A DNA stretch of 64,000 nt, from NCBI RefSeq assembly GCF_001428385.1, contig NZ_LMSK01000003.1, forward strand, positions 1-64,000, in the 5' to 3' direction. Origin of the DNA: Rhodanobacter sp. Soil772 (lineage in GTDB: Bacteria; Pseudomonadota; Gammaproteobacteria; Xanthomonadales; Rhodanobacteraceae). The notes under the pieces were generated by a model. That model searched no databases, was not told the origin of the DNA, and saw only the letters and a program-made list of their open reading frames with translations. Of this stretch, positions 1 through 9,465 are shown one piece after another. The position numbers and the translations under genes are program-made. How positions within the stretch are numbered: the stretch's first letter is position 1; every line of letters starts with the position of its first letter.

Positions 1-221
1 CGATGACCATCGTGACGCACGGGCTGACCGGCAAGATCACGGTGAACGGCCACGAGTACGACTCGGTGATGCCGCCGATGGCGCAGCTGACCGACGACGA
101 GGTGGCCAACATCCTGACCTACGTGCTGAACAGCTGGGACAACCCGGGCGGGCAGATCAGCAAGGAAGAAGTGGCCAAGGCTCGTGCCGAAGCGGCGCCG
201 GCCCCGGCAGCGGAGCACTGA
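1..221 (+). CDS. nirK: C-terminal end of a cytochrome-c-tailed protein, probably copper nitrite reductase NirK (5' end outside window)
   Basis: Only the last 72 or so codons are present, read in the frame of position 3 and ending with TGA at 219-221. The fragment reads as the end of a class I c-type cytochrome fold: a glycine-rich stretch, a Met-Pro-Pro-Met segment that would supply the axial methionine to heme iron, the terminal helix ([15 protein letters not shown]), and an Ala/Pro/Glu-rich tail. Three-domain NirK enzymes that reduce nitrite to NO end in such a cytochrome domain. The next gene, one base downstream, encodes a NirV-like protein, which commonly follows nirK. A stand-alone cytochrome c cannot be excluded because the copper domains and the CxxCH heme motif lie outside the window. 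Confidence 0.65.
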   Translation, partial: MTIVTHGLTGKITVNGHEYDSVMPPMAQLTDDEVANILTYVLNSWDNPGGQISKEEVAKARAEAAPAPAAEH

Positions 222-222
222 G

Positions 223-987
223 ATGCGTACGCGACTGGCATGGGTCTGGCTCGGCCTGATGCTGGCACTACCGGCAGCGGCGGCGGATTACGTCGCCCTG
301 CCGGGCGGGACCTTCACCAGCGTGTTGCCGGCCGATGGCAAGGTGGCCGCGGCGCAGGTCGCGCCATTCCGCCTGCGCACCGAGCCGGTCACCAATGCCG
401 AGTTCCAGGCGTTCGTGAAGACCCATCCGCAATGGCGGCGCGACCAGGTCGCGAAGATCCTTGCCGACGAACGCTACCTCAGCCACTGGGCCGACGCAGG
501 GACACTGGGCGATGCAGCGTTGCCCGAGCAGCCGGTCACACGGATCAGCTGGTTCGCCGCGCAGGCGTACTGCGAGAGCGAGCAGGCGCGCCTGCCGAGC
601 TGGTACGAGTGGGAATACGCGGCCGCGGCCGATGCCACCCGCCGCGATGCGCGTGCCGATCCGGCCTGGCGCGAAAGCATCCTGGGCTGGTACTCGCGCC
701 CGTCCAGCAAGGCGCTGCCGGACATCGGCGGCGCGCCGAACGCCTACGGCGTGCGTGACCTCAACAACCTGGTGTGGGAATGGGTCGACGACTTCAATGC
801 GCTGATGGTCGCCAGCGACAGCCGCGAGCAGGGCGATCCGGACCTGCTGAAGTTCTGCGGCGCCGGCGCGATCAGCCTGCAGGAAAAGGAAAACTACGCG
901 GTGCTGATGCGTATCGCGATGCTGTCCGCGCTGAAGGCCGCCGACACCACCAACAACATGGGCTTCCGCTGCGCGAAGCCCGAATGA
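223..987 (+). CDS. nirV: NirV-like formylglycine-generating-enzyme (SUMF1) family protein
   Basis: The protein has 254 residues. The ATG at 223 was chosen because it begins a normal signal peptide (hydrophobic core at about residues 4-16, cleavage after the Ala run near residue 21); a longer in-frame start would hide it. The rest is an FGE-sulfatase/SUMF1 fold, shown by the PVTNAEFQAF segment near residue 60, RISWFAAQAYCESEQARLPS in the middle, a VWEWVDDF motif and a GFRCA ending. NirV proteins are encoded next to nirK in many denitrifiers; their exact role is unsettled, and maturation or electron delivery to nitrite reductase has been suggested. It starts one base after the preceding stop, so it is probably cotranscribed and translated together with it. 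Confidence 0.8.
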   Translation: MRTRLAWVWLGLMLALPAAAADYVALPGGTFTSVLPADGKVAAAQVAPFRLRTEPVTNAEFQAFVKTHPQWRRDQVAKILADERYLSHWADAGTLGDAALPEQPVTRISWFAAQAYCESEQARLPSWYEWEYAAAADATRRDARADPAWRESILGWYSRPSSKALPDIGGAPNAYGVRDLNNLVWEWVDDFNALMVASDSREQGDPDLLKFCGAGAISLQEKENYAVLMRIAMLSALKAADTTNNMGFRCAKPE

Positions 988-997
988 GGAATGCGTC

Positions 998-1570
998 ATG
1001 AAACGCCTGTTGTTCCTGTTTGCGATGTTCCTGCTGCTCGGCAGCGCGCGGGCGGCCACGCCGCTGCCCGGCGACTCGGTGTACAACCTGCCGCTGCAAC
1101 TGACCGACCAGGACGGCCGCCAGCAGACGCTGGCCGAGCGGCGCGGCCGCCCGCAACTGGTGACCATGTTCTACACCTCGTGCCAGATGGTCTGCCCGAT
1201 GATCATCGACAGCCTGCGACTGACCCGCAACGCGCTGGATCCGGCCACGCGCGCGCAGATCGACCTGCTCGCGGTGAGCTTCGACCCGGCGAAGGACGAC
1301 GTGGCCACGCTGAAGAGCTACGCGCAGAAGCGCAAGCTGGACCCGCGCATCTGGACCCTGGCACGGGCCGAGCCGACGCAGGTACGCCAGCTGTCCGGCG
1401 TGCTGGGCCTGCAGTACCGGCAACTGCCCGACGGCGAGTTCAATCACAGCAGCGAACTGATCCTGCTCGATGCCGACGGCCGCATCGCCGCCCGCACCAC
1501 GAGGATCGGCAAACTCGACCCCGAGTTCGTGGAAGCGATCCGCAAGGTGGTCGCGCAGCCGCGCGGCTGA
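998..1570 (+). CDS. SCO1/SenC/PrrC family periplasmic copper chaperone
   Basis: The protein has 190 residues with an N-terminal signal peptide or anchor (about residues 1-19) followed by a thioredoxin-like domain. The copper site is visible as CQMVC (Cys62 and Cys66) and His150 in the segment FNHSSEL, the Cys-x3-Cys plus distal His pattern of SCO proteins. Members of this family deliver copper to the CuA centre of cytochrome oxidase or act as periplasmic thiol redox proteins. It lies 10 bp after nirV, so here it may supply copper to the nitrite reductase itself. That function is inferred from position only. Confidence 0.88.
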   Translation: MKRLLFLFAMFLLLGSARAATPLPGDSVYNLPLQLTDQDGRQQTLAERRGRPQLVTMFYTSCQMVCPMIIDSLRLTRNALDPATRAQIDLLAVSFDPAKDDVATLKSYAQKRKLDPRIWTLARAEPTQVRQLSGVLGLQYRQLPDGEFNHSSELILLDADGRIAARTTRIGKLDPEFVEAIRKVVAQPRG

Positions 1571-1657
1571 GGCGACCGCCTCCCGCGGCTTGATCCATAT
1601 CAGCGCGGCAAGCGCCGGCCGCGCGCAGACTTCCGGAAAGGCTTCGGGAGAATCTGC

Positions 1658-2095
1658 ATGGGTGCCTGGTATCCGTGGATCGTGCTGGTGCACCTGGCGT
1701 GCGCCATCGTGTTCGTGGGCGCGGTGACGTTCGAGGTGCTGGTGGTCGAGTCGCTGCACAAGCATTTCGACGCAGCCACCCTGCAGCGCATCGAGCAGGC
1801 GATCATGGCGCGGGTGCGCCGGTTCATGCCGGTGGTGGTGATCCTGCTGTTCGTCAGCGGCGGCGTGTTGTTCGATATCCGCTGCGACGGCATCAGCTGC
1901 GTCGGTTCGCGCTTCGGCAACCTGCTGCTGCTGAAGGTGCTGCTGGCGTTCGGCGTGCTCGGCGTGTTCGTCAACGCGATGTGGGCGATGCGCAGCGGAA
2001 AGATGGACGTCTGCCGGTTCCGGCATACCCATCGCGTCGTGCTGGGCCTGATGGTGGGCATCGTCTTCCTGGCCAAGACCATGTTCTACTTGTAG
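1658..2095 (+). CDS. Small four-helix inner-membrane protein, CopD-like
   Basis: The protein has 145 residues and is almost wholly membrane-embedded, with predicted helices at roughly 6-26, 54-72, 88-108 and 120-142. Histidines sit at the start of the first helix (LVHLA) and before the last one (FRHTHR), a layout seen in CopD-like and heme- or copper-binding membrane proteins. A purine-rich GGGAG lies about 10 bp before the ATG. Its position between the SCO chaperone and tpx suggests a part in copper or redox work in the envelope, but no catalytic motif is visible. The CopD assignment is tentative. Confidence 0.6.
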   Translation: MGAWYPWIVLVHLACAIVFVGAVTFEVLVVESLHKHFDAATLQRIEQAIMARVRRFMPVVVILLFVSGGVLFDIRCDGISCVGSRFGNLLLLKVLLAFGVLGVFVNAMWAMRSGKMDVCRFRHTHRVVLGLMVGIVFLAKTMFYL

Positions 2096-2121
2096 CCATC
2101 CATCCACACACGAGGTGCACG

Positions 2122-2622
2122 ATGTCCCATGTCACGTTCAAAGGCCAGCCGATCAGCGTCGACGGCCAGTTTCCCGCGCTGGGTTCGACCGCGCCGGCAT
2201 TCAGCCTGGTCGGCGGCGACCTGTCCGACGTGGCGCTGTCCGGCTACGCCGGCAAGCGCAAGGTGCTGAACATCTTCCCCAGCGTCGACACCGGCGTATG
2301 TGCCGCCTCGGTGCGCCGCTTCAACGAACTGGCCGGCAAGCTCGACAACACCGTGGTGCTGTGCATCTCGGCCGACTTGCCGTTCGCGCAGGCGCGCTTC
2401 TGCGGCGCCGAGGGGCTGGACCGGGTGACCAACCTGTCGCTGATGCGCGGCCACCAGTTCCTCAACGACTATGGTGTGGCGATCGCCAGCGGCCCGCTGG
2501 CCGGTCTGGCTGCACGCGCGGTGCTGGTGCTGGACGGGCACGACAAGGTGATCCACGCCGAGCTGGTCAGCGAGATCGGTCACGAGCCGAACTACGACGC
2601 GGCGTTGAAGGCGCTGGGCTGA
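2122..2622 (+). CDS. tpx: Thiol peroxidase (atypical 2-Cys peroxiredoxin)
   Basis: The protein has 166 residues, the usual Tpx length, and reduces hydroperoxides using thioredoxin. The peroxidatic cysteine lies in the segment [15 protein letters not shown] near residue 60 and the resolving cysteine in ARFCGAEG near residue 94; this 34-residue spacing is typical of Tpx. The ATG at 2122 follows a GAGG-like ribosome-binding site, 26 bp after the membrane-protein gene, so it may share that transcript. It faces the globin gene, with a short hairpin repeat between them. Confidence 0.95.
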   Translation: MSHVTFKGQPISVDGQFPALGSTAPAFSLVGGDLSDVALSGYAGKRKVLNIFPSVDTGVCAASVRRFNELAGKLDNTVVLCISADLPFAQARFCGAEGLDRVTNLSLMRGHQFLNDYGVAIASGPLAGLAARAVLVLDGHDKVIHAELVSEIGHEPNYDAALKALG

Positions 2623-2641
2623 TTGCCCTCGCCCTGATTCC

Positions 2642-2666
2642 GTGGGGCGGGCACTGCCCACCCTAC
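2642..2666. repeat. Short palindromic intergenic repeat (GTGGGGCGGGC type)
   Basis: The 25-bp segment between the convergent tpx and globin genes contains GGGCGGGCA-C-TGCCCACCC, a 9-bp stem with one G/T mismatch around a single base. I recall sequences of this kind as dispersed intergenic repeats in many gamma- and betaproteobacteria, where they are often mistranslated in hypothetical proteins. It may serve as a bidirectional terminator here, although it has no T-tract. Confidence 0.55.
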
Positions 2667-2680
2667 GGCGTATGTCCACT

Positions 2681-3097
2681 TCAGCGATTGATACCGACGA
2701 TCGGCACGCCGAACGGCTGCGCCTGCGGGTGCAGGCCGAGGCCCAGCTTGAGGCTGCGGCCGATGCGTTCGGCGTATTCCAGCATCAGTGTGGCGCCGGC
2801 TTCGTCCAGTTCTTCGGCACAGGTTTCGCGCCACAGTGCGAGCCAGCGGTCGAAGTGTTCGGCGCGGATCGGATGCGGCCGGTGCGCGCCCATCGGGTTG
2901 CCGCGATAACTGCCTGCACGCAACGCCACCGAGGCCCAGAACGAGGTCAGCAGGCGCTTGTGTTCGTCCCAGTCGTGCACGGCCGCGTTGAAGATCGGGC
3001 CGATCTGCGGCTCGCGCCGCACCTTTTCGTAGAAATGATCGACCAGCCTGGCGATGGCCGGTTCGTCCAGGGGCGACGGTGGGTTCATGCGGGACAT
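2681..3097 (-). CDS. Group III truncated hemoglobin
   Basis: The protein has 138 residues with a 2-on-2 globin fold. The proximal heme ligand is probably His81 in PIRAEHFDRWL, followed by the LALWRETC helix typical of group III truncated globins; the B/E-helix region carries HFYEKVRREPQIGPIF. Such globins bind O2 and NO and are linked to NO or nitrite stress. That suits a position near nirK, which makes NO, but the function is inferred. The start at 3097 gives a normal length; a second Met three codons later is possible. Confidence 0.88.
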   Translation of the reverse strand: MSRMNPPSPLDEPAIARLVDHFYEKVRREPQIGPIFNAAVHDWDEHKRLLTSFWASVALRAGSYRGNPMGAHRPHPIRAEHFDRWLALWRETCAEELDEAGATLMLEYAERIGRSLKLGLGLHPQAQPFGVPIVGINR

Positions 3098-3190
3098 TGT
3101 GGATCCGTGCGCGGAACGATGTGCAAGTTTACTGGCAACAAAAAACGCATCCGGCCGCGAGCAGCCGGATGCGTCGCTGGTCCGGGAGGC

Positions 3191-3640
3191 TTACTTGCCC
3201 AGGCTCAGCGTACCCTTCATCAGCGCGGCATGGCCCGGGAAGGTGCAGAAGTAGGCGTACTGTTCGCCGGCCTTGAGCTTGGCCACGTCGATCGTGGCGG
3301 TGTCGGATTCGCCGCCGCCGATCAGCTTGGTGTGCGCGATGATGCGGGCGTCGCCCGGCTTCTCGTAGCTGTTGGCGGCGCCGGCCTTCATGCCGTCGGC
3401 GATCACGCCGGACTCGTCGGCGCTGTGCGACAGCACCCAGTTGTGGCCCATCGCGGTGACCGGCAGCTTGCCGGTGTGCTTCAGGGTGACCTTGAAGGTC
3501 TTGCAGGTCTTCGGCACGGTGATGGTTTTCTGGTTGAACTGCATGGCGTCGCTGCCCTCGATGGTGGTCGCGCATTCGGCGGCCATCAGCGGGGTGGAGA
3601 GCAGGCCGAGCAGGGCAATGGCAATCAGTTTGCGCATCAT
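3191..3640 (-). CDS. azu: Azurin (periplasmic blue copper protein)
   Basis: The precursor has 149 residues: a 20-residue signal peptide and a 129-residue mature azurin starting at [10 protein letters not shown]. All type 1 copper ligands are visible: His46 in GHNW, Cys112 and His117 in YFCTFPGH, and Met121 just after. The structural disulfide Cys3-Cys26 is also kept. The ATG at 3640 has AAGGAG nine bases upstream. Azurin donates electrons to nitrite reductases and cytochrome peroxidases, so it probably works with the NirK-like protein encoded at the window start. It is transcribed divergently from the ferredoxin gene. Confidence 0.97.
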   Translation of the reverse strand: MMRKLIAIALLGLLSTPLMAAECATTIEGSDAMQFNQKTITVPKTCKTFKVTLKHTGKLPVTAMGHNWVLSHSADESGVIADGMKAGAANSYEKPGDARIIAHTKLIGGGESDTATIDVAKLKAGEQYAYFCTFPGHAALMKGTLSLGK

Positions 3641-3707
3641 GATGTGTTGCTCCTTGGGGAAGTGGTGGGGCTCAGGTAAATTCTGCGGTGGCGGCGCGCG
3701 GCGGGCA

Positions 3708-3721
3708 CTGATCTGGATCAT
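3708..3721 (-). promoter_or_regulatory. Candidate FNR/DNR-type site upstream of azurin
   Basis: The sequence CTGAT-CTGG-ATCAT matches the FNR/DNR palindrome TTGAT-N4-ATCAA with one mismatch in each half. Its centre (3714.5) lies 32 bp from the centre of a CAGAAT hexamer on the minus strand at 3685-3680. That equals the spacing between a class II activator site at -41.5 and a -10 box. It would make azurin expression respond to low oxygen or NO. This is inferred from sequence alone. Confidence 0.45.
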
Positions 3722-3784
3722 GGCCGCGGCACCGGCTGTCATTGACACTGTAGCCATCGCCGACGAGTGTCGGAAGGAGGCACG

Positions 3785-4108
3785 ATGACGCACGTCGTCA
3801 CCGAAAACTGCATCAACTGCAAGCACACCGATTGCGTCGAGGTGTGTCCGGTGGACTGCTTCCACGAAGGTCCCAACTTCCTGGTGATCGACCCGGATGA
3901 ATGCATCGACTGCACGCTGTGCGTGGAGGAGTGCCCGGTCGGCGCGATCTTTCCCGAGCTCGACGTGCCGGCGGGGCAGGAAATCTTTCTTTCGATCAAT
4001 GCCGAGCTGGCGCGCGAGTGGCCGGTGCTGACCAGCAAGATCCCGTCGATGGACGATGCCGCGAAGTGGGACGGCGTGCCGGACAAGCTGCCGTTGCTGA
4101 AACGGTAG
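3785..4108 (+). CDS. fdxA: Seven-iron ferredoxin FdxA ([3Fe-4S][4Fe-4S])
   Basis: The protein has 107 residues, standard for this family. Cluster cysteines are at 9, 12, 17, 21 (followed by Pro), 40, 43, 46 and 50 (followed by Pro). The altered spacing in the first group (C-x2-C-x4-C-x3-CP) is the pattern that gives one 3Fe-4S and one 4Fe-4S cluster. A strong AAGGAGG precedes the ATG by four bases. The C-terminal 50 residues form the usual extension. It is a soluble electron carrier; its partner in this organism cannot be read from the context. Confidence 0.96.
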   Translation: MTHVVTENCINCKHTDCVEVCPVDCFHEGPNFLVIDPDECIDCTLCVEECPVGAIFPELDVPAGQEIFLSINAELAREWPVLTSKIPSMDDAAKWDGVPDKLPLLKR

Positions 4109-4112
4109 GCAC

Positions 4113-4140
4113 AAAAAAGCCCGCAGACGCGGGCTTTTTT
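4113..4140. terminator. Bidirectional intrinsic terminator between fdxA and gap
   Basis: Six A, stem GCCCGC, loop AGAC, stem GCGGGC, then six T. The A and T tracts flank a perfect 6-bp GC stem, so it can end transcription of both convergent genes. Confidence 0.93.
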
Positions 4141-4160
4141 ATTTCATGCGGTTCGGCAGC

Positions 4161-5237
<1,077 letters not shown>

Positions 5238-5327
5238 TCAATCGTGAAATCTTACAATGAAAGCACCCGGATGGCCCGCGCCCGATTGTCGCTGTGGCAG
5301 ACTGCGGGTTTTGCGTTGGCAGCCGCC

Positions 5328-6146
5328 ATGTCCATTTCAAGCCGCTCATTTGCCTTCGCGGCCGTCATGCTCGCGCTCGCGCCATCGGCCCAGGCCTGGG
5401 GGCCGCTCGGCCACAGCGTGGTCGCCGAGCTGGCGCAACGGCACCTGGATCCGGCTGCCGAGGCCGAGCTGGAGCGCCTGCTGGCGCCGGAGCACACGCA
5501 GCGGCTGGCCGACGTGGCCAACTGGCCCGACCAGATCCAGAACGATCCGGCGCGCGCGGCATTGTGGAAACAGACGCGCGGCCGGCACTACGTCAATTTC
5601 CGCGGCGGCAGCGCTTGCGACTACGTGCCGCCGCGCGACTGCCGCGACGGGCGTTGCGTGGTGGCCGGCCTGCAGTATTACGTCGGCGTGCTCGGCGATC
5701 GCGGCAAGCCGGACAGCGCACGCCGCGAGGCGCTGAAGTTCGTGGTGCATTTCGTCGGCGACATCCACCAGCCGCTGCATGCCGGCTACCGCGACGACAA
5801 GGGCGGCAATACGTACCAGGTGCAGTTCGACGGCAGGGGCAGCAACCTGCACAAGGTGTGGGATTCGGGGCTGCTGTCCAGCCGCGGGCTCGACTGGCAG
5901 GCCTATGCGCAGGCGCTGGATTCGGCGGTGCCGGTGAACCTGCCGGCGCCGGTCGCGCCGCTGGACAACCCTTACGCGCAATGGGCGGAGGAGTCCTGCC
6001 GGATCACCGCCGAACCCGGCTTCTATCCGGCCGGCCACGAGATCGACCCGGCCTACGTCAGGGCCGAGCTGCCGCTGGCCGAGCTGCGCCTGCGCCAGGC
6101 CGGCCGGCGCTTGGCCGCGGTGCTCAACCTCGCGCTGGCGCGATAG
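5328..6146 (+). CDS. Secreted S1/P1-family zinc nuclease
   Basis: From the ATG at 5328 the precursor has 272 residues: a signal peptide of about 23 residues ending SAQA, then a mature protein starting with Trp. An N-terminal Trp acts as a zinc ligand in P1 nuclease, which favours this start over an upstream ATG at 5271. Other family marks are GHSVVAELAQ near the mature N-terminus, FVVHFVGDIHQPLHAGYRDDKGGN (zinc-site His and Asp, shown here in part) and NLHKVWDSGL. The enzyme would cut single-stranded DNA and RNA in the periplasm or outside the cell. It is divergent from gap, with 165 bp between them. Confidence 0.9.
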   Translation: MSISSRSFAFAAVMLALAPSAQAWGPLGHSVVAELAQRHLDPAAEAELERLLAPEHTQRLADVANWPDQIQNDPARAALWKQTRGRHYVNFRGGSACDYVPPRDCRDGRCVVAGLQYYVGVLGDRGKPDSARREALKFVVHFVGDIHQPLHAGYRDDKGGNTYQVQFDGRGSNLHKVWDSGLLSSRGLDWQAYAQALDSAVPVNLPAPVAPLDNPYAQWAEESCRITAEPGFYPAGHEIDPAYVRAELPLAELRLRQAGRRLAAVLNLALAR

Positions 6147-6241
6147 CGCCGGAGGCGCTGTCTGCGCGCCAGCGCACATCGACAGCATGCATACGAATGC
6201 AGGGTGGTGGCGCGCCGCGCGGCATCTGTTAGCCTCGACAC

Positions 6242-7711
6242 ATGAACGAGAATCCTCTGCGCCGCACCAAGATCGTCGCCACCCTGGGCCCCGCCACCGA
6301 CGTGCCGGGCATGCTCGAACGGATCATCGCCGAAGGCGTCAACGTGGTCCGCCTGAACCTCTCGCACGGTCTGCCGGATGATCACCGCGCGCGCGCCAAT
6401 GCGGTGCGCGCGGCGTCGGCAGCCGCTGGGTGTGAAGTCGGCATCCTGGCCGACCTGCAGGGGCCGAAGATCCGCATCGAGACCTTCGCGAACGGGCCGG
6501 TGGAACTGGTCGACGGCGCGTCGTTCGTGCTCGATTGTCGCCCCGACGTGCCGCCCGGCGATGCCACTCGTGTTGGCGTCAGCTATTACGGCTTGCCGGG
6601 CGACGTGCACGCCGGCGACGTGCTGCTGCTGGACGACGGACTGGTCGCGCTGAGCGTGCAGGAAGTGGCTGGTACCGAGGTGCGTTGCCAGGTGCTGATC
6701 GGCGGCAAGCTGTCCAATCGCAAGGGACTCAACCGGCAGGGCGGCGGGCTTTCGGTGACGGCGCTGTCGGACAAGGACAAGGCCGACATCAAACTGGCCG
6801 CCGAGATCGGCGCCGACTTCCTCGCGGTGTCGTTCGTGCGCTCGGCCGAGGACATGCACCAGGCGCGCCGGCTGCTGCACGAAGCCGGCGGCAACGCGGC
6901 GCTGGTGGCGAAGATCGAGCGCGCCGACGCGATTCCGGTGCTGGGCGAAATCATCGACGCCTCCGACGTGGTGATGGTGGCGCGCGGCGACCTCGGGGTG
7001 GAGATCGGCGACGCCGAGCTGCCCGGCCTGCAGAAGAAGATCATCCGCGAATCGGTGCAGCGCAACCGCGCGGTGATCACCGCCACGCAGATGCTGCAGT
7101 CGATGGTGCGCTCGCCGATCCCGACCCGGGCCGAAGTGCTCGACGTGGCGAACGCCGTGATCGACGGCACCGACGCGGTGATGCTGTCGGAGGAAACCGC
7201 GGCCGGCGCGCACCCGGACAAGGCGGTAGCGGCAATGCGCCGGATCTGCCTCGGCGCCGAGCGCCAGTTCGAGCCGAAGGAAGACCTGACCGCCGGTGGC
7301 CACATGCTCGATCGCACCGATCAGGCGATCGCCCTGGCGGCCATGATGCTGGCCGGCCAGCTCAACGTGCGCGCGATCGTGGCATTGACCGAATCCGGCG
7401 CCACCGCGCAGTGGTTGTCGCGCTACGGCAGTGCCGTGCCCATCTTTGCGCTGTCGCCCATGGCCGATGCGCGCCGGCGCATGCTGCTGTTGCGTGACGT
7501 GCAGCCGGTAGCGTTTTCCCACGAGGGGCTGACCTCGGTGGCTACCGCGCGCTCCGCCGTGCAGCAACTGTTCGCCCAGGGCCACCTGCAGGAAGGCGAC
7601 CGCGTGGTACTTACCCAGGGCGACCACGTCGGCCAGGGCGGCGGCACCAACACCTTGAAGCTGCTCTCGGTCGGCACCGACGGCATGGTCGAAAGCCTGC
7701 GCGACCTGTGA
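6242..7711 (+). CDS. pyk: Pyruvate kinase
   Basis: The protein has 489 residues, a normal bacterial length. The N-terminus (RRTKIVATLGPAT) and the catalytic-lysine region (AALVAKIERADAIP, then MVARGDLGVE and ITATQMLQSM) are unmistakable. The C-terminal regulatory domain carries SGATAQWLSRYG, the phosphate-binding SGxTAxxLSR signature. It makes pyruvate and ATP from phosphoenolpyruvate. It lies 95 bp after the nuclease gene; no strong ribosome-binding site is visible before the ATG at 6242. Confidence 0.97.
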   Translation: MNENPLRRTKIVATLGPATDVPGMLERIIAEGVNVVRLNLSHGLPDDHRARANAVRAASAAAGCEVGILADLQGPKIRIETFANGPVELVDGASFVLDCRPDVPPGDATRVGVSYYGLPGDVHAGDVLLLDDGLVALSVQEVAGTEVRCQVLIGGKLSNRKGLNRQGGGLSVTALSDKDKADIKLAAEIGADFLAVSFVRSAEDMHQARRLLHEAGGNAALVAKIERADAIPVLGEIIDASDVVMVARGDLGVEIGDAELPGLQKKIIRESVQRNRAVITATQMLQSMVRSPIPTRAEVLDVANAVIDGTDAVMLSEETAAGAHPDKAVAAMRRICLGAERQFEPKEDLTAGGHMLDRTDQAIALAAMMLAGQLNVRAIVALTESGATAQWLSRYGSAVPIFALSPMADARRRMLLLRDVQPVAFSHEGLTSVATARSAVQQLFAQGHLQEGDRVVLTQGDHVGQGGGTNTLKLLSVGTDGMVESLRDL

Positions 7712-7809
7712 GGCTGACGCGTGGCTGTCTGGTCGGCTGCGCGTTGACTAGCGCTGAACGACGGCGCGGCTACACTTCGTCTCAGCCACATCCGGCACAG
7801 GAGAACGCC

Positions 7810-8250
7810 ATGAAATCCATGTTCCGCCCGCTGCGTCAGGGTCTGCTGCTGGCACTGGCGCTGGGCTTCGTCACGCCGGTGCTGGCGCAGGTGCGCAAGA
7901 TCGACCAGCAGGACCTGTACCGCTACTGGATCCTGCTCAATACGCGGGTGCAGATGGATGTGCCCAACAGCGGGCTGAACCTGGACAAGCCCGGCTGCGC
8001 GGCGGTGACCTATACGGTGGGCTCCGACGGCGTGCCGATGAACGTGCAGGTGGTCAAGGTGGCGCCGAAGAGCGACCTGGGCCCGGTGGCGCGCAGCGCG
8101 GTCTCCAATTTCCGCTACGGCCCGTCGTTGACCAACCGCATCGGCGAGCCGGTTGCCACCTATTACGTGGTGCCGTTCAATGCGCCCAAGGATCCGGTCC
8201 AGCGCCAGCAACTGCTGGACCAGTGCAAGCTGCCCGGCTACGCCCCCTGA
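7810..8250 (+). CDS. Secreted TonB C-terminal-domain-like protein
   Basis: The protein has 146 residues. An AGGAG site lies 6 bp before the ATG. A signal peptide covers about residues 1-26 (ending PVLAQ). The remainder resembles a TonB C-terminal fold: CAAVTYTVGSDGVPMNVQVVKV followed by VARSAVSNFRYGP, although the usual proline-rich spacer and membrane anchor of TonB are missing. It is therefore probably a periplasmic TonB_C-type domain protein and not the energy transducer itself. It sits between pyk and fba, and its function is unknown. Confidence 0.65.
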   Translation: MKSMFRPLRQGLLLALALGFVTPVLAQVRKIDQQDLYRYWILLNTRVQMDVPNSGLNLDKPGCAAVTYTVGSDGVPMNVQVVKVAPKSDLGPVARSAVSNFRYGPSLTNRIGEPVATYYVVPFNAPKDPVQRQQLLDQCKLPGYAP

Positions 8251-8272
8251 AATCGGCCGGCCGGCCGCGGAC

Positions 8273-8304
8273 TGGCACGTGCGACCGCCAATCTGGCCTA
8301 TAAT
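8273..8304 (+). promoter_or_regulatory. Candidate promoter for fba
   Basis: A perfect TATAAT lies at 8299-8304, 84 bp before the fba start. The only -35-like element is TGGCAC at 8273-8278 (20-bp spacer), which is poor, so only the -10 hexamer is convincing. Confidence 0.35.
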
Positions 8305-8387
8305 TGACGTTTTGAACCGTGCCGCTTCGGCCCCGAGGCGGCTTCAACCATGTGCTGGCGGGCAAGCCCCTGCACCACGGAGTCGTC

Positions 8388-9392
8388 ATGAGTATTGAAG
8401 ATCTCGAAAGCATCGCCCTGGCGATGGTCGCGCCCGGCAAAGGCATCATCGCCATCGACGAATCGACCAACACCATCAAGAAGCGCTTCGAGGCGGTCGG
8501 CATCGAGAACACCGAGGAAAACCGCCGCGCCTACCGTGAGCTGCTGCTGACCACGCCGGGCCTGAACGAGCACATCTCCGGCGCGATCCTGTACGACGAG
8601 ACGATCCGCCAGTCGACCCGGGACGGCGTGCCGTTCACCACGCTCATGAAGAAGGCCGGCATCATCCCCGGTATCAAGGTCGACAAGGGGCCGCAGCCGC
8701 TGGCCGGCTTCCCCGGCGACGTGGTCACCGAAGGCCTCGACGGCCTGCGCGAGCGCCTGCAGGAATACGCGAAGCTGGGCGCCCAGTTCGCCAAGTGGCG
8801 CGCGGTGATCAACATCTCCGAAGAGAACCCCAGCTCCACCGCGATCGAGGCGAACTGCCATGTGCTGGCCCGCTACGCCGCGCTGTGCCAGGAAGCCGGC
8901 CTGGTGCCGATGGTCGAGCCCGAAGTGATCATGGACGGCGACCACAGCATCGAAGTCAGCTACGAAGTGCACGAAGCCGTGCTGCGCAGCCTGTTCAACG
9001 CGCTGTACGAGCAGAACGTGATGCTGGAAGGCACCATCCTGAAGATCAGCATGGTCATCCCGGGCAAGGATTCGGACGAGCAGGTCGACGTCGAGGAAGT
9101 CGCCGAAGCCACCGTGCGCGTGCTGAAGTCCACCGTGCCGGCTTCGCTGCCGGGCATCGTGTTCCTCTCCGGCGGGCAGACCGACGAGCAGTCCACCGCC
9201 CACCTCAATGCGATGAACCGCATGGGTCCGCACCCGTGGCCGCTGTCGTTCTCCTACGGTCGCGCCATGCAGCAGGCGGCGTTGAAGCTGTGGTCGAAGG
9301 ACATGAAGGCGAACTACGCCGATGCGCAGAAGACCGTGCACGCCCGCGCGCGCGACAATGGCCTGGCCGCGCTGGGGCAGTGGAACGGCTGA
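8388..9392 (+). CDS. fba: Class I fructose-bisphosphate aldolase
   Basis: The protein has 334 residues. The Schiff-base lysine is Lys219 in the class I signature MLEGTILKISMV; AIDESTNTIKKRF near residue 22 is the conserved N-terminal substrate-binding segment. It splits fructose-1,6-bisphosphate into dihydroxyacetone phosphate and glyceraldehyde-3-phosphate by the metal-independent mechanism. Class I enzymes of this eukaryote-like type are less common in bacteria than class II but are usual in Xanthomonadales. The ATG at 8388 (MSIEDLES) follows a GGAG; longer in-frame starts have no family support. Confidence 0.96.
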   Translation: MSIEDLESIALAMVAPGKGIIAIDESTNTIKKRFEAVGIENTEENRRAYRELLLTTPGLNEHISGAILYDETIRQSTRDGVPFTTLMKKAGIIPGIKVDKGPQPLAGFPGDVVTEGLDGLRERLQEYAKLGAQFAKWRAVINISEENPSSTAIEANCHVLARYAALCQEAGLVPMVEPEVIMDGDHSIEVSYEVHEAVLRSLFNALYEQNVMLEGTILKISMVIPGKDSDEQVDVEEVAEATVRVLKSTVPASLPGIVFLSGGQTDEQSTAHLNAMNRMGPHPWPLSFSYGRAMQQAALKLWSKDMKANYADAQKTVHARARDNGLAALGQWNG

Positions 9393-9405
9393 GGGTTGAG
9401 TTCCA

Positions 9406-9454
9406 GCGATCATCCATGATCGCGAGAATCAAACGGGCAGCCATCCATGGCTGC
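9406..9454. repeat. Two tandem perfect palindromes with a CATCCATG core
   Basis: GCGATCAT-CC-ATGATCGC (9406-9423) and GCAGCCAT-CC-ATGGCTGC (9437-9454) are two 8-bp perfect stems with the same 2-base centre, 13 bp apart. They lie just after fba and before the terminator. The shared CATCCATG core with different outer stems suggests copies of a REP-like element; a role in mRNA 3'-end stability is possible. Confidence 0.6.
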
Positions 9455-9465
9455 ACTCCTCAAAA

